A DNA stretch of 64,000 nt from Isoetes taiwanensis (Eukaryota > Streptophyta > Lycopodiopsida > Isoetales > Isoetaceae): assembly GCA_021234155.1 (NCBI GenBank), contig JAJEKV010000164.1, forward strand, positions 416,856-480,855, read 5' to 3'. The stretch's first letter is position 1; every line of letters starts with the position of its first letter. The notes beneath the pieces are model-generated. The model was given only the letters and a program-made list of their open reading frames with translations, was not told where the DNA came from and searched no databases. The translations under genes were made by a program, and so were the position numbers. This document shows, piece by piece, positions 32,366 through 45,449 of the stretch.

Positions 32366-33935
32366 CTCTCCCCTTGCGTGACGCTGGTTGTGGCTCTTGG
32401 ATATGAAATTTGAACTTGCGGGATATTGGATTTTGAATACGAATTTTGAATTTGTCTTTTCTCCTTCAGCCTGTGTGCTCGCACTCCCCTCGCCCGTTTC
32501 TCACCGGAAGATGAATCTACATACAGCATTGGAAGTCTTTGATCAGGAAGATTGGAGTCTGGCGGAGTTAGAGCCGTTTGATTTTTTTTCTTTTATCATT
32601 TTTTTGTTTGCCGGATCTGACCATAAACTTACAAGATCTTCATTAGCAGGAACATTTCAGGTACGCATCATTTGCTTACTTTTTAGCGGGAGCTGGGGCT
32701 TTGCGAGGCTTTTTTGGCTGGAGATTTTTAAATCTTAGCTTCTTTTTATGTGCTTGGTCGGATCCGAGCTTTAAACTTCTTTGGAGAGCGCTGAAGTTAG
32801 TTTTACAACCTTACAGTTTACCTGAATCTAAAAACATATACAGATCCCCAAAAGAGTCCGATCAATTTATATGGAGGAATTCGAATTTCTTTCTATTAGT
32901 CAAACATGACTGTCACAAGAGGTAATTCCCAACCATAAAGCACATGCAGGTAGCAAGGTGCGGTTTCAGTTTTCAGATGCAACATAATTATTTTTTTTTG
33001 AGTTTCGAAGCTTTCCTTCTCACTTTTTTCGTGGAACTGGATGAAGACTTGGGCAAGGCATTGTGGCTTAATAACCGTTATGGTTTATGAAGTTTAAGAA
33101 CTCTTGAAATGTACAAGCTTCCTTGATTTGCTATTTCCAAGGATGCGTGTTCCATATCACCGTTGGCTCACATAACAGGTACTTCTTTTTACAGATACAC
33201 AAGCTTTCTTGCACAAGATTTTGAAAATGCTCTCTATGATTTTGTAAATAATATCTATGTGCATGTTAAGGTTTTCACATTTGAGCATCCAAATCGCAAT
33301 GTGTAACATGATAATCCGACGCCACAAGAAGGTAGTATATGGATTAGCTCCGGACGCTTTGCTCGCTTTTAGTACATGGTAAGATTTTTCCTTCTACCAT
33401 CCAAGTGTGTACATTTTCCTGCATATGTCATATGTTATCAATTCGATTCAATAATTTTGGCCAGTGGAATGAACAGAAGCAAGTTTTGTGGCTTTAGATG
33501 ATTTTTTATTAATTTCATGAAACTTTTTCCTTTTGCGTGTTTTGCACGTTACTTAAATGTTAGTCGTTTATAAGGATGTTCATCTTGGTATAGAGCTGTC
33601 AACAGCAACACCTAATATATTCAGCTGGTATGTGCTTTGAGTCAAGTTTCAGGTGATAAAGGTTGTTCTCTAAAGCACCAGACTGCACTGTTAATATGCA
33701 GTTACAACTACAAGTTTGATCCAAAGGGCAAGAGAGTCATTTGCAGATGCAAAGCACCGGACCGCGACCGCTACGTGGAACCGAATTGATGTTGGCATAT
33801 CCGGATGTGCCATAACCATTTTGAAGTGATGATAAAACATGCCATGGCCACATAGTGTTGTGTAACCGGCACCGATGGTTCAGAGTGCACTGACAATTCT
33901 CATTTTTTCAACAAGAGGTTTTTGTGCACAGTCAT

Positions 33936-34130
33936 ACTACAATATTCTGAATAGCAGAAAAGAAAATGGTCCAAGTAAGTTTGTGGCAATTTTTTGCTTT
34001 CGTGTGATTTCTCGTATGATGGCCACTAATAGGCTACAATATTCTAAATAGCGTAAAAGAAAATGGACCAAGTAATATTCGGAAAATTTACGCTTTCGTG
34101 TGGTTTCTTTGTATGATGGCCACTAATAAG
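33936..34130. repeat. Tandem duplication, about 98 bp
   Basis: CTACAATATTCTGAATAG...GATGGCCACTAATA occurs twice (starting near 33,936 and 34,034) with a few differences. Confidence 0.85.
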
Positions 34131-36245
34131 CACACGGATATTCTTTTGAACAAGGACATGCTTTAGATCAATGAAGCAAGAAGTACATTTCTTCCAAATA
34201 ATATGTATTGTTCATTCTTTCTCTCATGCATTTTTTCCCATGCCATATCGGAGATTTTATGGTGGCATTTTTGTAGCCATGGCTGCCATAGCCAAACCCA
34301 AAGCCAAATATCATGTCAATGTAACATAAGTAACTAAGTATTTTTTTTCTTTCTGTTTTTTTATGCTCTAATTAAATACAATAATGCAGTTGTTGCTTGG
34401 AGGCGTTAGTGCTAGACAGCTAGAGTATGCCAAACACATGCTTTGAATCCATTAATGCAAGTAGATAATACAAAGCTTCATCAATCTGCTTCAACTAGCG
34501 CTATCAGATTTTGCCATTGCCCTCCTTATCAGGGACTTCATTTCCTTCTATCTCCATCCTTGCCTTCAATTTGTGCTTTGCATGTCCCACAACCAATACT
34601 CCTTTCTGTTTGCAGATTAGCAACCACCACACAACATCGTTGCTAAGCTTGCAAGAAACTTTATGACAGAAGTAATGCCAGTTTTTTGCAGATCTTGGCT
34701 TTAAGGTTTACATATAATTTGGATATCTAACCTTCTATTCTATATTTTATTCCCTTAATTCTGTCAATGTTGTTTGATGTTTGCGACTACTTTATTCGCT
34801 ATCATTTTTAGACAAGTTCAACTTGATCCTTTGCTCATGAAATTGGAAAGCTTTCAGCACGTATTCTAAATTTGCAGCTGTTTATTTTGCATCTCATTAT
34901 TGTCGCTGAATGCATTTTCTTCGGAGTGGCGAATCTACTTGAGCTTCCTTCTTTGCAATGCAATCTAATTAAATTGCTAAGGTTAGAAGTAAATATGATA
35001 AAGCAAGCTCATCAACCAGTCCATGTGCACTCACCCAAGAAGCAAGGAGAGAAGTCGGTGGAAACATCATTCTTCGCAAATATGTGTAATGGTACTACAT
35101 ATTAGAGAATATGATTTGTATTGAAGGTCGTTGTCCATTAGTGTCTATTTGCATATCATCCTTTGGATTGTTCATGATCTATCATGTTTTACTTGCTGTT
35201 TAATTATGTTATTGTAGTAACAGTGCTTTGTTGATGGGCAACTTAAGGAGTTCCAGATATTAATATGTTTCAGAGCATTTTTGAGCAAGCTTCTCTTCGT
35301 GCCTTTGCAAGTAAAATTCAGTTCTAGCACTGAATTGGTGCTTTGATCTGATATGGACATGCCAATAAAAATGTATACATAGTTTATCTGTTCTTCATTA
35401 ACAAGGCGCTTCATTGTTTTCATTGCCTCCTTTAAGCTCAGCTCTCAAGACTTCTACATCAAGAGAATGTTGCAGATCTATCTTACTTAGTCTGCTATAA
35501 GGGCCTCCTTGGTGCTCAGATCCGAAAACTTCTACATGATAAAAGGATGGTGTAGATATATAATTCAGTCTTTTATACAAATGTCTTAAATGAAACATAA
35601 TGCCTATATGAAATTTTAAGTCTACAATGTTTCTATTGTTTTCTATGTTAGCAAACAAGGCGCATAATTGGTGGTTTTGCCCAGGCATACCCTCAAATTG
35701 AATTTTATTTACATGACCTGCTACTTGATTTTATTGCATGACCTTTGGCTTTGGATATTCTCGTCTTGCATATGCAAGTGCAATGTTCTATTTTCTTGCT
35801 TAAAGTAACCACGGTCGCAGATTGTTGGAGTCTTTGGCCTTTGTTGAGTCTTTGGCCTTCCACGTAGTTTGCTACTGTCTTTGCCATTTTCAAGTGTTTA
35901 TTATGTAGTTTTTATATAGCCAATTTCAAACCTACAAGGTATTTTGAGAATGAATATTATTGTCGCACTTGGATCAGGGTCACATCCCAAGATGCCATAT
36001 TGTAGCACATGTTGTCTGAGCAGAATTGTTGGTTATTCTCATATTTAAAATTTTTGGTTGGATGTTTGCCAAAAGTTCCTCATGGTATGTTTTATTTGGT
36101 GGTTGAAATAACCATTCCTTTCCTTCTCCAGAGGCTCTATGTACGAGAATGGCCAGAAAGTTAATGCAAAGATGATTACATATGTGTGAACATGCGATTT
36201 TGTTTTAAAGGATGTTGGTGCTTAACACTTTTATAGGGTTCCACT

Positions 36246-36400
36246 ACCTCACGAAGGTATCAAACATGCTCAATTAAACATTTAGGTTTAGAGTTTAAGG
36301 GTTAGATGGAGCTTATAAGGGTTTCAAACATGCTCAATTAAACATTTAGGTTTATAGTTTATTTAAGGGTTAAGGCTTAGATGGAGCTTATAAGGGTATC
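36246..36400. repeat. Tandem duplication, about 65-75 bp
   Basis: TATCAAACATGCTCAATTAAACATTTAGGTTT...GATGGAGCTTATAAGGG is repeated twice, with an insertion in the second copy. Confidence 0.8.
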
Positions 36401-38039
36401 AACCATGTCATCACACCGCATATTATTTGTTTATCAACCATGTCTTCACACTACACATTTAGGGTTTTAAGGTTTATCAACTATGTTTTCTTCATATTGT
36501 ATATTAGGGTTTTTGGGTTTGGGGTTTCGAATTTGTGACTACATATCAAGTAAACTTATAAATTTTTAAAGACCTTGACAATTTCAAAGAGTTGACGTGC
36601 CAAGTTCTACCTTAAACCCGAAGTCCTTCAAATTAGACACTTCATTACATTCACAAACACGCTTCTATTTACAACTTTCTATTCCACTTAAAAATTCTAT
36701 CACTTCTACCCATTCCACACGTCCATGACTATTGCCCGGCATCGCCGGGCATACGTTTCTAGTTGGAAGAATAAAGAGATCAACTCTGTGATTTTGTTTA
36801 GAATTGCAAATCTCTCCTTGTGGATAATTCCTAATAACCTGTTCCTAATCAGCACATACATACCATCATTTCTAAATGCATCATTCGTCATACTTTGCTA
36901 CGGTCTTTACATGTTAGATGCAACTTGCGTATAAAATTGGGTCATACTCCCTCGTTGCATCCCTAATTCATCAGCCCAACTAAGATCTATAGCATAAGTA
37001 TTTGAAAGCAAGCCACCAGCAGTATTTGGAAGCAAGACATCTGCTGTGAAATTGAAATGATTCAAGTTCACCATATGCCCAGTTGCATATTTCCCTCCAC
37101 GGCAACACCAAAGCTAAGATGCCAAAATATGTACACGTGGAAATAAAGCAGTGTCGATCATTGTCTCATAGTCGGCATGCATGCAGAGAAAATGCCAAAG
37201 AAAGTGATTTTGTTTGGCTTTGTGCCATCTGCATTTAATAAAAGAGTTTCAAGATTTTCTGGGCAACACCATGCTATACTCCAGTCATGGTCAAAGAATC
37301 TTATGCTTGATTGAACCATCCAACATGACTAATAAGATTTAGTAGGTTGTACAAGTGATCCACCAAGGTTGTTTGTGGATCTATTACAAAATTCGTGTCC
37401 ATGCAAACCTATATCCTCAAAATGTTCCTTCTTCCAGGTATATGATGTAACAAAGTTCTTGGATGACCACTCGAGTGGGGACAAAGCCATACTATCTTCA
37501 ACACGTATGAGAGCTCCTCAAAGTGAAAATTATTGACTTGATCTGATCTGATGCAATCTTACAGGTAAGGATGCAACTAATAATTTTGAGGATGCTGGCC
37601 ATAGTACAAGCACAAGGGCCATGGTCATGGTGGATCCGTCTACACGATCAAAATCTACTTACCACCAACCAACCAACATCCTTACAACCATGATAAGACA
37701 TCAGAATTTGTTATCTATTCTTGGTCTTAAGTTATTTGACCACATGATGCACGCAATTGTCCCAGTTTTATTTGTAACTTTGCAACCATAATAAAGAAAT
37801 GGAGTAAGGGAACTTAATTCATTTTACTGGCCATGACAAATTGTTGTGAAGTTGTCTAGTTTTTATTTTTGGGTGAGGAACTAGATGGGAATATTCTTTA
37901 GATGACATGATGTTATATGATATGTTATGGTTAATGCGCAAAATATACAAAATATATATTCCTAACATGCAATATAGAGGACACAAACCAGTGGAGAATA
38001 AAAAATTAAGGTGCCTGACAAACTAAGGTGCCTGAAATG

Positions 38040-38180
38040 TAATGTTACAAGTATCGACTCACTTTTCCAACATGAAAGAGAAATGTTTGCGGCAGCCAAG
38101 GTAATGTTACAAGTATCGACTCACTTTTCCAACATGAAAGAGAAGGCCGCCGCGATAAATTTCTTGTAATATTAAATATA
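38040..38180. repeat. 61-bp tandem duplication, likely chalcone synthase flank relic
   Basis: GTAATGTTACAAGTATCGAC...GAAAGAGAA appears at 38,040 and 38,101. The tail GCCGCGATAAATTTCTTGTAATATTAAAT resembles the flank at 54,858-54,887 (GCGATAAGTTTGTTGTAATA), which precedes a chalcone synthase fragment. Confidence 0.5.
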
Positions 38181-39974
38181 TAAAAGTCATGTTTCTTTTC
38201 TGTTTTCTATTTTGTTTGATGAAAAAAAAAAAATTACACTTAGACACCTGGAAAAAAAAACTATTGTTAGCACGTGATGTCATGGTTCCCCTTTTCTTGC
38301 TCTGCAAGCAATCCCTGTATCCAGCACCTTCAAGGCATCTGTTCTGCACCAAAATTCTGAGCGCAGGATGAACTTGATCCCGTGTGCATCTGATGCATCT
38401 CTGCGGAGCTTATTCTGCAAAAATTCATTTCCTTTGCATAATTCGATTGGGTTTTTTTAGCTTGAATCGATCAAGATTCTAGAGCCTCAGCATCCCGCGC
38501 TTCAAAACCCCCAGCATAATAGCCCAGAGTTGTTGTAAATCTGTCAAACAGAGCGATTCATCTGGTAAATGATGCAGTTGCAGCGCGAAATTCACAGTTA
38601 TGACTATGGCTTTTCCAGCAGAACATTTTATCATCCAAGATTGCACACCGGTCATTTTGATATTCAGAGCACAATAATACAGCGGCATGCCCACAAATTG
38701 GTCCAATCTTTTTAATCTTTGCCCACAACATAAAAATCCCCTGATTTCTAGTGATTTTCCATTCACTATCCGAATTTCTAGTTATAACAGGCTTTCCAGT
38801 AATGAGTGCCACTTGATATGGTGCTTAATGAGCTTAATTTTTTCTTAGACATTTATAACCCACACTTGCAGATGCACCAAGAAGCCAGGATGGTCGAGCC
38901 CTGTTTGCAACCCGAAGCTAGTAGAGGCTACAACCAGGGGAGCAACAATTAAATGCAGCCAGGGCCAAATCTAGGCAGACCTCAGAGCAAAATCTGGCCA
39001 AGCCCATGCCTGATTTCAAGAGACCACTTCCAACATGGGTCTTACAGCTCTGCAATTAAAGGGAACGATCGTTGTGACAAGCCTAACTGGATTCTGCTAA
39101 AAGATCCACGAATTCACTGTGAATTGTACCGAGAAAATTATTGATTAGACACATAGACCCATAAACCCATCATAAACTCTGATTGAGCGCACAATCTACA
39201 TGTTGATTGCCCATTTGTCCACCCGAAACCGTTCCTCTCCTCCCGAGCTTCTGTAGAGTTAATAGCTCCTGCCAACGTGGCAATGCACGTGGGCAATAAT
39301 TGGCAGGAGGCCTGGCAATCCGATGCTAACAAGCTACCTATTCTGCTGATGGTGAGACACCCGATTTACGAGCGCTCACTTTTTTCCCAGTTATTTATAT
39401 ATACACCATTGTTTATAGTCTTAACATCTTTGACTCATAACTTAAAATATGTTACTGCCCCTAGTGTCTTAAATCTATTTATCAATGCCCGCTGATGTGT
39501 AGAAGCCAACAAGAAAGGTCATCAACCATAGCTCAGAGGCAGATGAATTTCCTTTTTGTGGGAGAGAGGCCCGCTTGGTGCAGCCTCTGAGAGGCATTGT
39601 CATGAACTGGTATGGTCTAGAGGCAGGAGCAGAAGAAATATTTTGAGGCCCAGGGGATCAATTATAGGGATGCAGAGCTCTTTGTTCAATCGTATCCTGT
39701 TAATAAAACACATGTTTTCAATGATCTGAATAGTTCTGATCTGTATAGTTTTTATGTGTTCTGTATCAATGGCCAGCTCAGAAGTTGAATCTCAAGCTAT
39801 TTTTTTATTTCTTTTGTTTTTTTGCCCAGCCTTTGAAAGGCATCTGTTTGAATCCTATCTCAGAGCCTCTGGTGAAGGCAGCTCAGAGGCTGAATAGATG
39901 CAGATACCTCTGATTCAAGGTTAGATTCGCGGTGCAGAGCTGTAATATTTGTGTGCTTCTCCTTGGACGAAGTT
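38181..39974. other. No gene seen
   Basis: Short frames on both strands without recognisable motifs; AT-rich. Confidence 0.35.
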
Positions 39975-40363
39975 TCAATGTAAAAGTTCAATGAAAATTT
40001 ATGGCTTTATATGCATGATTGATAAGATAACTGATTTTATCGTCTGCAAGTTATTAGGTGGTCTATGTTGCCTCTGATAAAGCACAGAAACCGCTTACAT
40101 AAATGTAAACATTTTTAGGAGTTAAGTATCTCGAGTTAATTAAGTTCAAAGGCTATTTTGGTTACTTTGTCAATGTAAAAGTTCAATGAAAATTTCTGGC
40201 TTTATATGCATGATTGATAAGATAACTGGTTTTATCGTCTGTAAGTTATTACGTGGTCTATGTTGCCTCTAATAAAGCACAGAAACCACTTACATAAATG
40301 TAAACATTTTTAGGAGTTAAGTATCTCGAGTTAATTAAGTTCAAAGGTTATTTTGGTTACTTT
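39975..40363. repeat. Recent 195-bp tandem duplication
   Basis: TCAATGTAAAAGTTCAATG...GGTTACTTTG occurs at 39,975-40,169 and 40,170-40,363 with only a handful of differences. Confidence 0.9.
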
Positions 40364-40695
40364 GAGTGGAAGATTCAAAAGTTGCTTTGCGCCACTAGTT
40401 TAAACAATCGTTTTTTCGAACAAAAAATATGCATGTTATTTTTTTATTTTTTTTTTTTTGGGAGTAAGAGTTGGTTTTGTCATTAATCATAAAAGTTCAA
40501 GTACAAAGCAAAATCCATGCTTTTGAAATATAAGCACGCGAAAAGAGATAATAGTATGTAGTCAATACAGAGCATCATAGATTAATAAGTACTATACTCT
40601 AGTAATAATATCCAAAATGAAATGGAATGAAGAGAAAATTTAAAGCATCAAAGGCCTTAAATATTCAGAGCTGCATCCCATCAAAATCAGATAGA

Positions 40696-41734
40696 AGTCC
40701 TCCACTAAAAGCTTATTCACATGCCTCTCCAGTACTAAAAGGCCTGGAAGGTAGTCCAGCAGGTGATTACATTTGATTGGGAAGCTTGTCTCCAGGGATC
40801 TTCCCCCTTTCTGTGGTTGCCTTTGTATGCTCATGGACAACTACACCCAGTTGTAGAATTTATGCATGCGCATTCCCAAGCGAGGTGGAGGAGAGCAGGT
40901 ATTATTTCTATTGAACAGTGGTATTTTGGTATTGACATTGCTCCTTGGCAATGGTTTCAGGAGACATATGGGTTGTTGGATAAAGATATCAGTATATGGG
41001 CTTATGTAGCAAGTGATCTTCCTCTAAGTAAGAAGGTGGGTAACAAGAGATGCTGGAACTTTGTTCAAGGTATTAAAGAAGGCAAGAAGTTAGTAAGTTC
41101 ATGCTACAGATTGCTTACCTCCTCAAGTACTTTATCACCTTCTCGAAAATGGCACTTACAGACTTTGCCTTCTCAATGGCAATCCATCTGGAACCTTGTT
41201 TGGTCTAAATATAATCCTCCAAAGGTAAATGTTCTACTTTGGCAGGTGATTCATCGCTCTTTGAGAGTTAATGAGATGGTTCATCGCTTTAAGTAGGGGA
41301 GTAAGCCCACTTTGCCCAATGTGTGAGCGGTGCATTGAAACATTGGAGCACTGTTTATATTTGTGTGCAGAGCTGAGTAGTCTTAGGTCCTGGCTGCATT
41401 CTCTTTTTGGAGTATCTTTGGATAGTCAGCACTTTCTTTTGGGTATTTATCCAAATCAGCGGACTGCTTTTAAAAGGATTGCATTTCACATGGAAAAGTC
41501 TTGGTTAATATGGAGTGTATGGAAGCGAATGCGAAGAAAGGTCTTTTATGATAAGCGTATTTCTTCTCAGATGGTGCTTCAAGAAACTCGTAAGAAGTTG
41601 TATAATTGCTTTCAGATCTCCAATTGTCCTGATCGTATTAAAATTCCAATATGGAGTGATCATCTAAAAGTGATTGATGCTTCAGGGTTGAGTGTATAAT
41701 ATAAAGTAAAACGCATTCTTTAAAAAAAAAATAA
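40696..41734 (+). mobile_element. 5'-truncated L1-type LINE with poly(A) tail
   Basis: Two overlapping frames (40,763-41,296 and 41,271-41,699), joined by a frameshift near 41,290, encode the reverse-transcriptase zinc-binding region typical of plant L1 LINEs: PKVNVLLWQVIHRSLRVNEM, then CPMCERCIETLEHCLYLC and WSVWKRMRRKVF. An A-rich tail follows at 41,722-41,738. AAAATCAGATAGA at 40,683-40,695 and 41,735-41,747 is a 13-bp target duplication, so the insertion is about 1.04 kb. Endonuclease and polymerase domains are missing. Confidence 0.88.
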
Positions 41735-41918
41735 AAAATCAGATAGATGTGATGTCTGATATCACATCTGAAATCCTGTTCACAGAATAGACTCTGAAAT
41801 CCTGTTCACAGAATAAACCAATCAAAATAGTGAATCAAGACAAAAATTTAGATAAGAACACATCACTATTGGTAATCCGGAGTGGAATGCAGTAAGAAAG
41901 CACAGACAGATGGAAGGA

Positions 41919-42835
41919 TTATGATTCAGTAAAGAAAATAGAGTTGAAGTAGGCACTGAAGGCATCAGTTGTTCCAAAGGTATAGGACTTGGTAGGCCAA
42001 CTGTTCTTATAGAATAGGCAAAATTTGTCCTTGTCCCCAAAGAGTAGTAACAGTGATCTATAAACATCGGTAAGCTGCTTGTGATTATAGTACATGGATC
42101 TATATCTGGAGAGCTGCCTTTCAGTTAGGCTGAAGTTATTGTTGACTAGAAATGTCCATAAGCAGTGAATCTGAACAACCTCTTTGCAGAAAATGGCAGC
42201 CCATAGGTCCTCACTGTCCTTCTGATACTGTAAATGGCCAGCCCTCATCAAGAATGACTCCATTGATCATCAATGGAGTCATTCTTGATAAAGCTTATGT
42301 AACAACGGTTCCAATGCAATCCCCATTTATCAAAAGATTATAAAGCTCAGTAGCAGTATTTACTGTTGCTCCATCGTCGCTACATGTAAACTCATCTGCA
42401 CAAGCAATCGAAGATGCATACTCTTCACACAATCTTTTCACAGGACCATACAAAGATATCCACCTCGTGGTAACATTCTTCAATATTTTTTTGCCATCTG
42501 TTAATCCCTCTGCTAAAGACTTGAAAACGGCACACCTTTGTGGACTCTTAGAAAAGAATTTATACGCCTTTTGTACTAGTAACTCTACTTTCGCAATATG
42601 CGAAAAATCAGAAATTACCTTGTATGCCAAATTGGTGCGGTGGCTCATGCAATGTATGACCTGTAAATAAGGAGCCATATGTGTTTGAATTCTAAAACCT
42701 AATCCAGATCTGCTCCCCTGCATTACAGAAGCTCCATCTGCTCCAAAGCAAATCAATTTTTTTGCACAATCTCTTGCACTCATGCCAACGACATTTGAGA
42801 TATGGTCCACAATGACATTAAAAAAGCCTGTGCTT
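41919..42835 (-). pseudogene. hAT-family transposase fragment, middle part
   Basis: The open frame 42,810 to 42,295 (171 codons) reads CFGADGASVMQGSRSG, then HMAPYLQVIHCMSHRTNLAY and TTRWISLYGPVKRL. The GADGASVM and HC-x-SHR-x-NLA words are typical of the catalytic core of hAT transposases of the zinc-finger MYM-like group. A second frame (42,263 to 41,919) may be a decayed continuation. A 43-bp palindrome lies between the two. No terminal repeats were found. The piece abuts a LINE fragment at about 42,810. Confidence 0.65.
42247..42289. repeat. 43-bp perfect palindrome (one central base unpaired)
   Basis: TCAAGAATGACTCCATTGAT (42,248-42,267) is followed, after one base, by its exact reverse complement ending at 42,288. 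One more base pair extends it on each side. Confidence 0.95.
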
Positions 42836-43330
42836 GGACAAATAGGTCCTTACAGCCCAGCCCTCCATCTTTCTTAGGAAGGGTAAAATTTTTCCAAGAG
42901 ACCATTTTGGCCCCTTGTCAAATAAAGTCTCTCATTGCAGTCTCTAATTTCCTGTATAAATCCTTGTCAGCAATAATGGCAGAAGAGAAGAAGACATGGG
43001 TACTAGAAATTACACTATTGACTATCATAGAGAGATTTCGGGTACATTTGGATTTTCCTTCTCATTCTATTAATAATTGAGTCTCATAGACCAGCCACGT
43101 TCATGTTTATTGCCAGGGGAAGCTCCAGTAGCTTCCTAACAGTCCCGTTCCTATAACTTTAATACCATGAAGCTCATCCAAATCTGTCTATAAGACAATT
43201 GTACTTTTACTTTTGTTGAGAAGGACACTTGATGCTTTTCCAAAGAGATAGAGAGATTATCAGAAGATGGAGGATTACTGAAATGCAAGTCAAACTCACG
43301 AAGAGAAGGGCTGACAAATTTATTTAATTA
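42806..43330 (-). mobile_element. L1-type LINE reverse transcriptase fragment
   Basis: The minus strand reads, with frame breaks, KMVSWKNFTLPKKDGGLG and CKDLFVQAQAFLMSLW near 42,930-42,820. This is the region after the LINE polymerase core (W....C.PK..GGLG). Further up come INRMRRKIQM and LSISLEKHQVSF. There is no poly(A) end, as the hAT fragment begins where the LINE stops. Confidence 0.6.
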
Positions 43331-45449
43331 TTTATTTTTAGCGCAACAGCCCAACCCTGTTTGTCACATTATCTCAAAGATTCAACGTGGACATTCACCT
43401 GCCCGTTAGATCATGATCTAGGGAAAAGGATGGTCTAGAAAAATAAGAGAACCCTGTCGGTTGGAGAACGTCGCCCAAATTCTTTTTCTTCTTCTTGGGA
43501 AGGGATTCGTCCATCCACCATCTTTTGGACTCATTTTTGCTCTTCTTTCGGTCGGATTTGAAGCAAGCAAGGAGGCGGATTCATAGTTCTTTTCTTGAAT
43601 TTTTTATTTCTTCTGCTTCTTCTTTGCAGATTGATGCAATGCTTTGTCTGGGAGTCCAATCCCTGTTTCTTGATTGGCTGGCAGTTACTTGGCTAGCAAG
43701 CCACCTTTCTGCTTTCTGTCACAAATCATTTTTGCTATTTTGCCCATTCTTTGCCATTCCGACCATTTTGAACTGTTGGCTATGGGGGCATGTTCTTATT
43801 CTACAAAGCTCTTTTCTGCAACCCGGTGGCAGAAGGTTATCCAGGGGAGTGTTAGGTGGCGATAGCAACCATTGGGATGCCCCTTACCCGATCTTGATCC
43901 TCAAGCCCTTCTCCGGCATTTCAGAGACAAAAGCATAGGTGAGTATTAGAAGTGTTTTTTTTGGGTTGCCCCTAGGGGGGCAAACCCTCGGTCATGTGGG
44001 TTTCTGGCATATTCTAAGCATATGCCAGAATATACCTAAGATATGCCTGTGACTGCTAAAAACCTTCTGTTCCCTGTAAATGGGCGGTCACTTCCGTTGT
44101 GGGTCGCGGACATTTGAACCGGATAACTGGCTAAGACAAACAGAGCATAGGGCTATGGCCTGGTCGCGATTTGTAAGGCAAGTATTGGGGTTCTTACCTG
44201 TTCTTGAGATTCTCTGTTCAGAATACTCCTGCCTAAAGAGGTAGGAACCAGTGCTTGAGCTAGTGCGAAGATGGCAGAATAGGAGGAATATGAACAGGCA
44301 TCTTGGTTTTCTTGGATGTTATTCATGTTTGAGAGGTAAAGTAAATTGACTCAACTCCTTTTTGGTTTTCTTGATGTAAGTGGGCAATGATGTTTAAATG
44401 TTCTATCTATTCTTTCTTCTGAAACTCCCTCAACAAATATTTTTACAGGTAAGGAAAAAGCATCTACGCAATGGTCATTATGCCATCTGAACTATATTGA
44501 GGTTTAGACTAAAGCCTTGCTTACACCTAAACTTGGTTTTGATAGAATCTCTATGGTGATGAATCAAGATAGAAATAGATACAACGAGATTTAAAGTAGG
44601 CACCTAAGATCTGCTGGCATAAAGTAAGTCAGAAGCCTGTTCATGGCCTAGCCAGATTTGATGTCAATAAGTGTTGCAATGTTCTCCACCCAAGCAGTAT
44701 TGTAACAATTCCAGGTCTATAATCTCAGCTAGAGGAATATGCAATCCTTGAGAAAAGCAAGAATCATCTTTCAGTCCCTTTAAGTTGAGTTAAAGATCAT
44801 GACATCAAGTCTTTTGCAGGTTCACTTTCTTTGGGAAGCGCTTCTAAAAGTTGGAGGTATTTTTTCTGCAGCATGCCCTCTCAAAGTCCAAATGAAGCTC
44901 TCCAGTTTCTCCAATTTATAAGTGAAGGCCAAATAATGTAGGGGAAAGGGGACATTCCTTTTTAAATCCCAATTTTCGTCCAATCATTGCCCATTAATTT
45001 TCAACCCCATTACATTGTGATAAAGTCAGTACTAGGAGTTTCATACAGCTTTACCATCTCATGTGCAATATCTTGCAAAAAGCGACACAAATAGCTTGTT
45101 AAATAGGTATGTAATGATTGGTGCCAATGCCCCAACCCCATGTATAATAAGCTCAGGCTGAGGATCTTCACAAATTTTCACAAATTGAAGAAGGAAATGA
45201 ATGCCTTTTCTTCCTTCCTTCAACCAATTGCTGGTCTTTAAACTTGACATAGAGGCTACGTAAGCTGCCCACACCTAGACATCCTCGAGTAGGTCTATAT
45301 CATTTATTAGCCGATGCACTACTAGAGAAAAGTTTCAGCATGTCATCCCTAGCTACAATAGCAGGTCTGAAAGCCCAAGCGTGCTTAAGTTGCCTTCTGA
45401 GCAATCCCCATATACCATCCATTGTGTCACATAGAGTCTTTTCCTTTTC
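43331..45449. other. No gene recognised
   Basis: A plus-strand frame at 43,495-43,938 (147 codons, hydrophobic, no motif) and C/T-rich sequence at 43,480-43,620 look like leader or intron. Nothing firm is seen. Confidence 0.35.

Larger units (their letters stand above)
30471..38039. other. 7.5 kb without a recognised gene
   Basis: AT-rich, long T tracts, intron-like texture. Short coding-like blocks at 31,390-31,910 and 33,700-33,780 (NYKFDPKGKRVICRCKAPD) have no clear family. Small repeats inside are listed separately: a dispersed pair (32,155/36,770), a hairpin (32,332-32,365) and tandem duplications at 33,936 and 36,246. Confidence 0.35.

Noticed and set aside
33700-33790. NYKFDPKGKRVICRCKAPD, similar in feel to the end of a SET domain
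   Set aside because: Too short, lacks the full Cys pattern of a post-SET motif, and no SET sequence is nearby.
43495-43938. 147-codon hydrophobic frame as a membrane protein
   Set aside because: Composition follows a C/T-rich tract; no motif or neighbouring exon.
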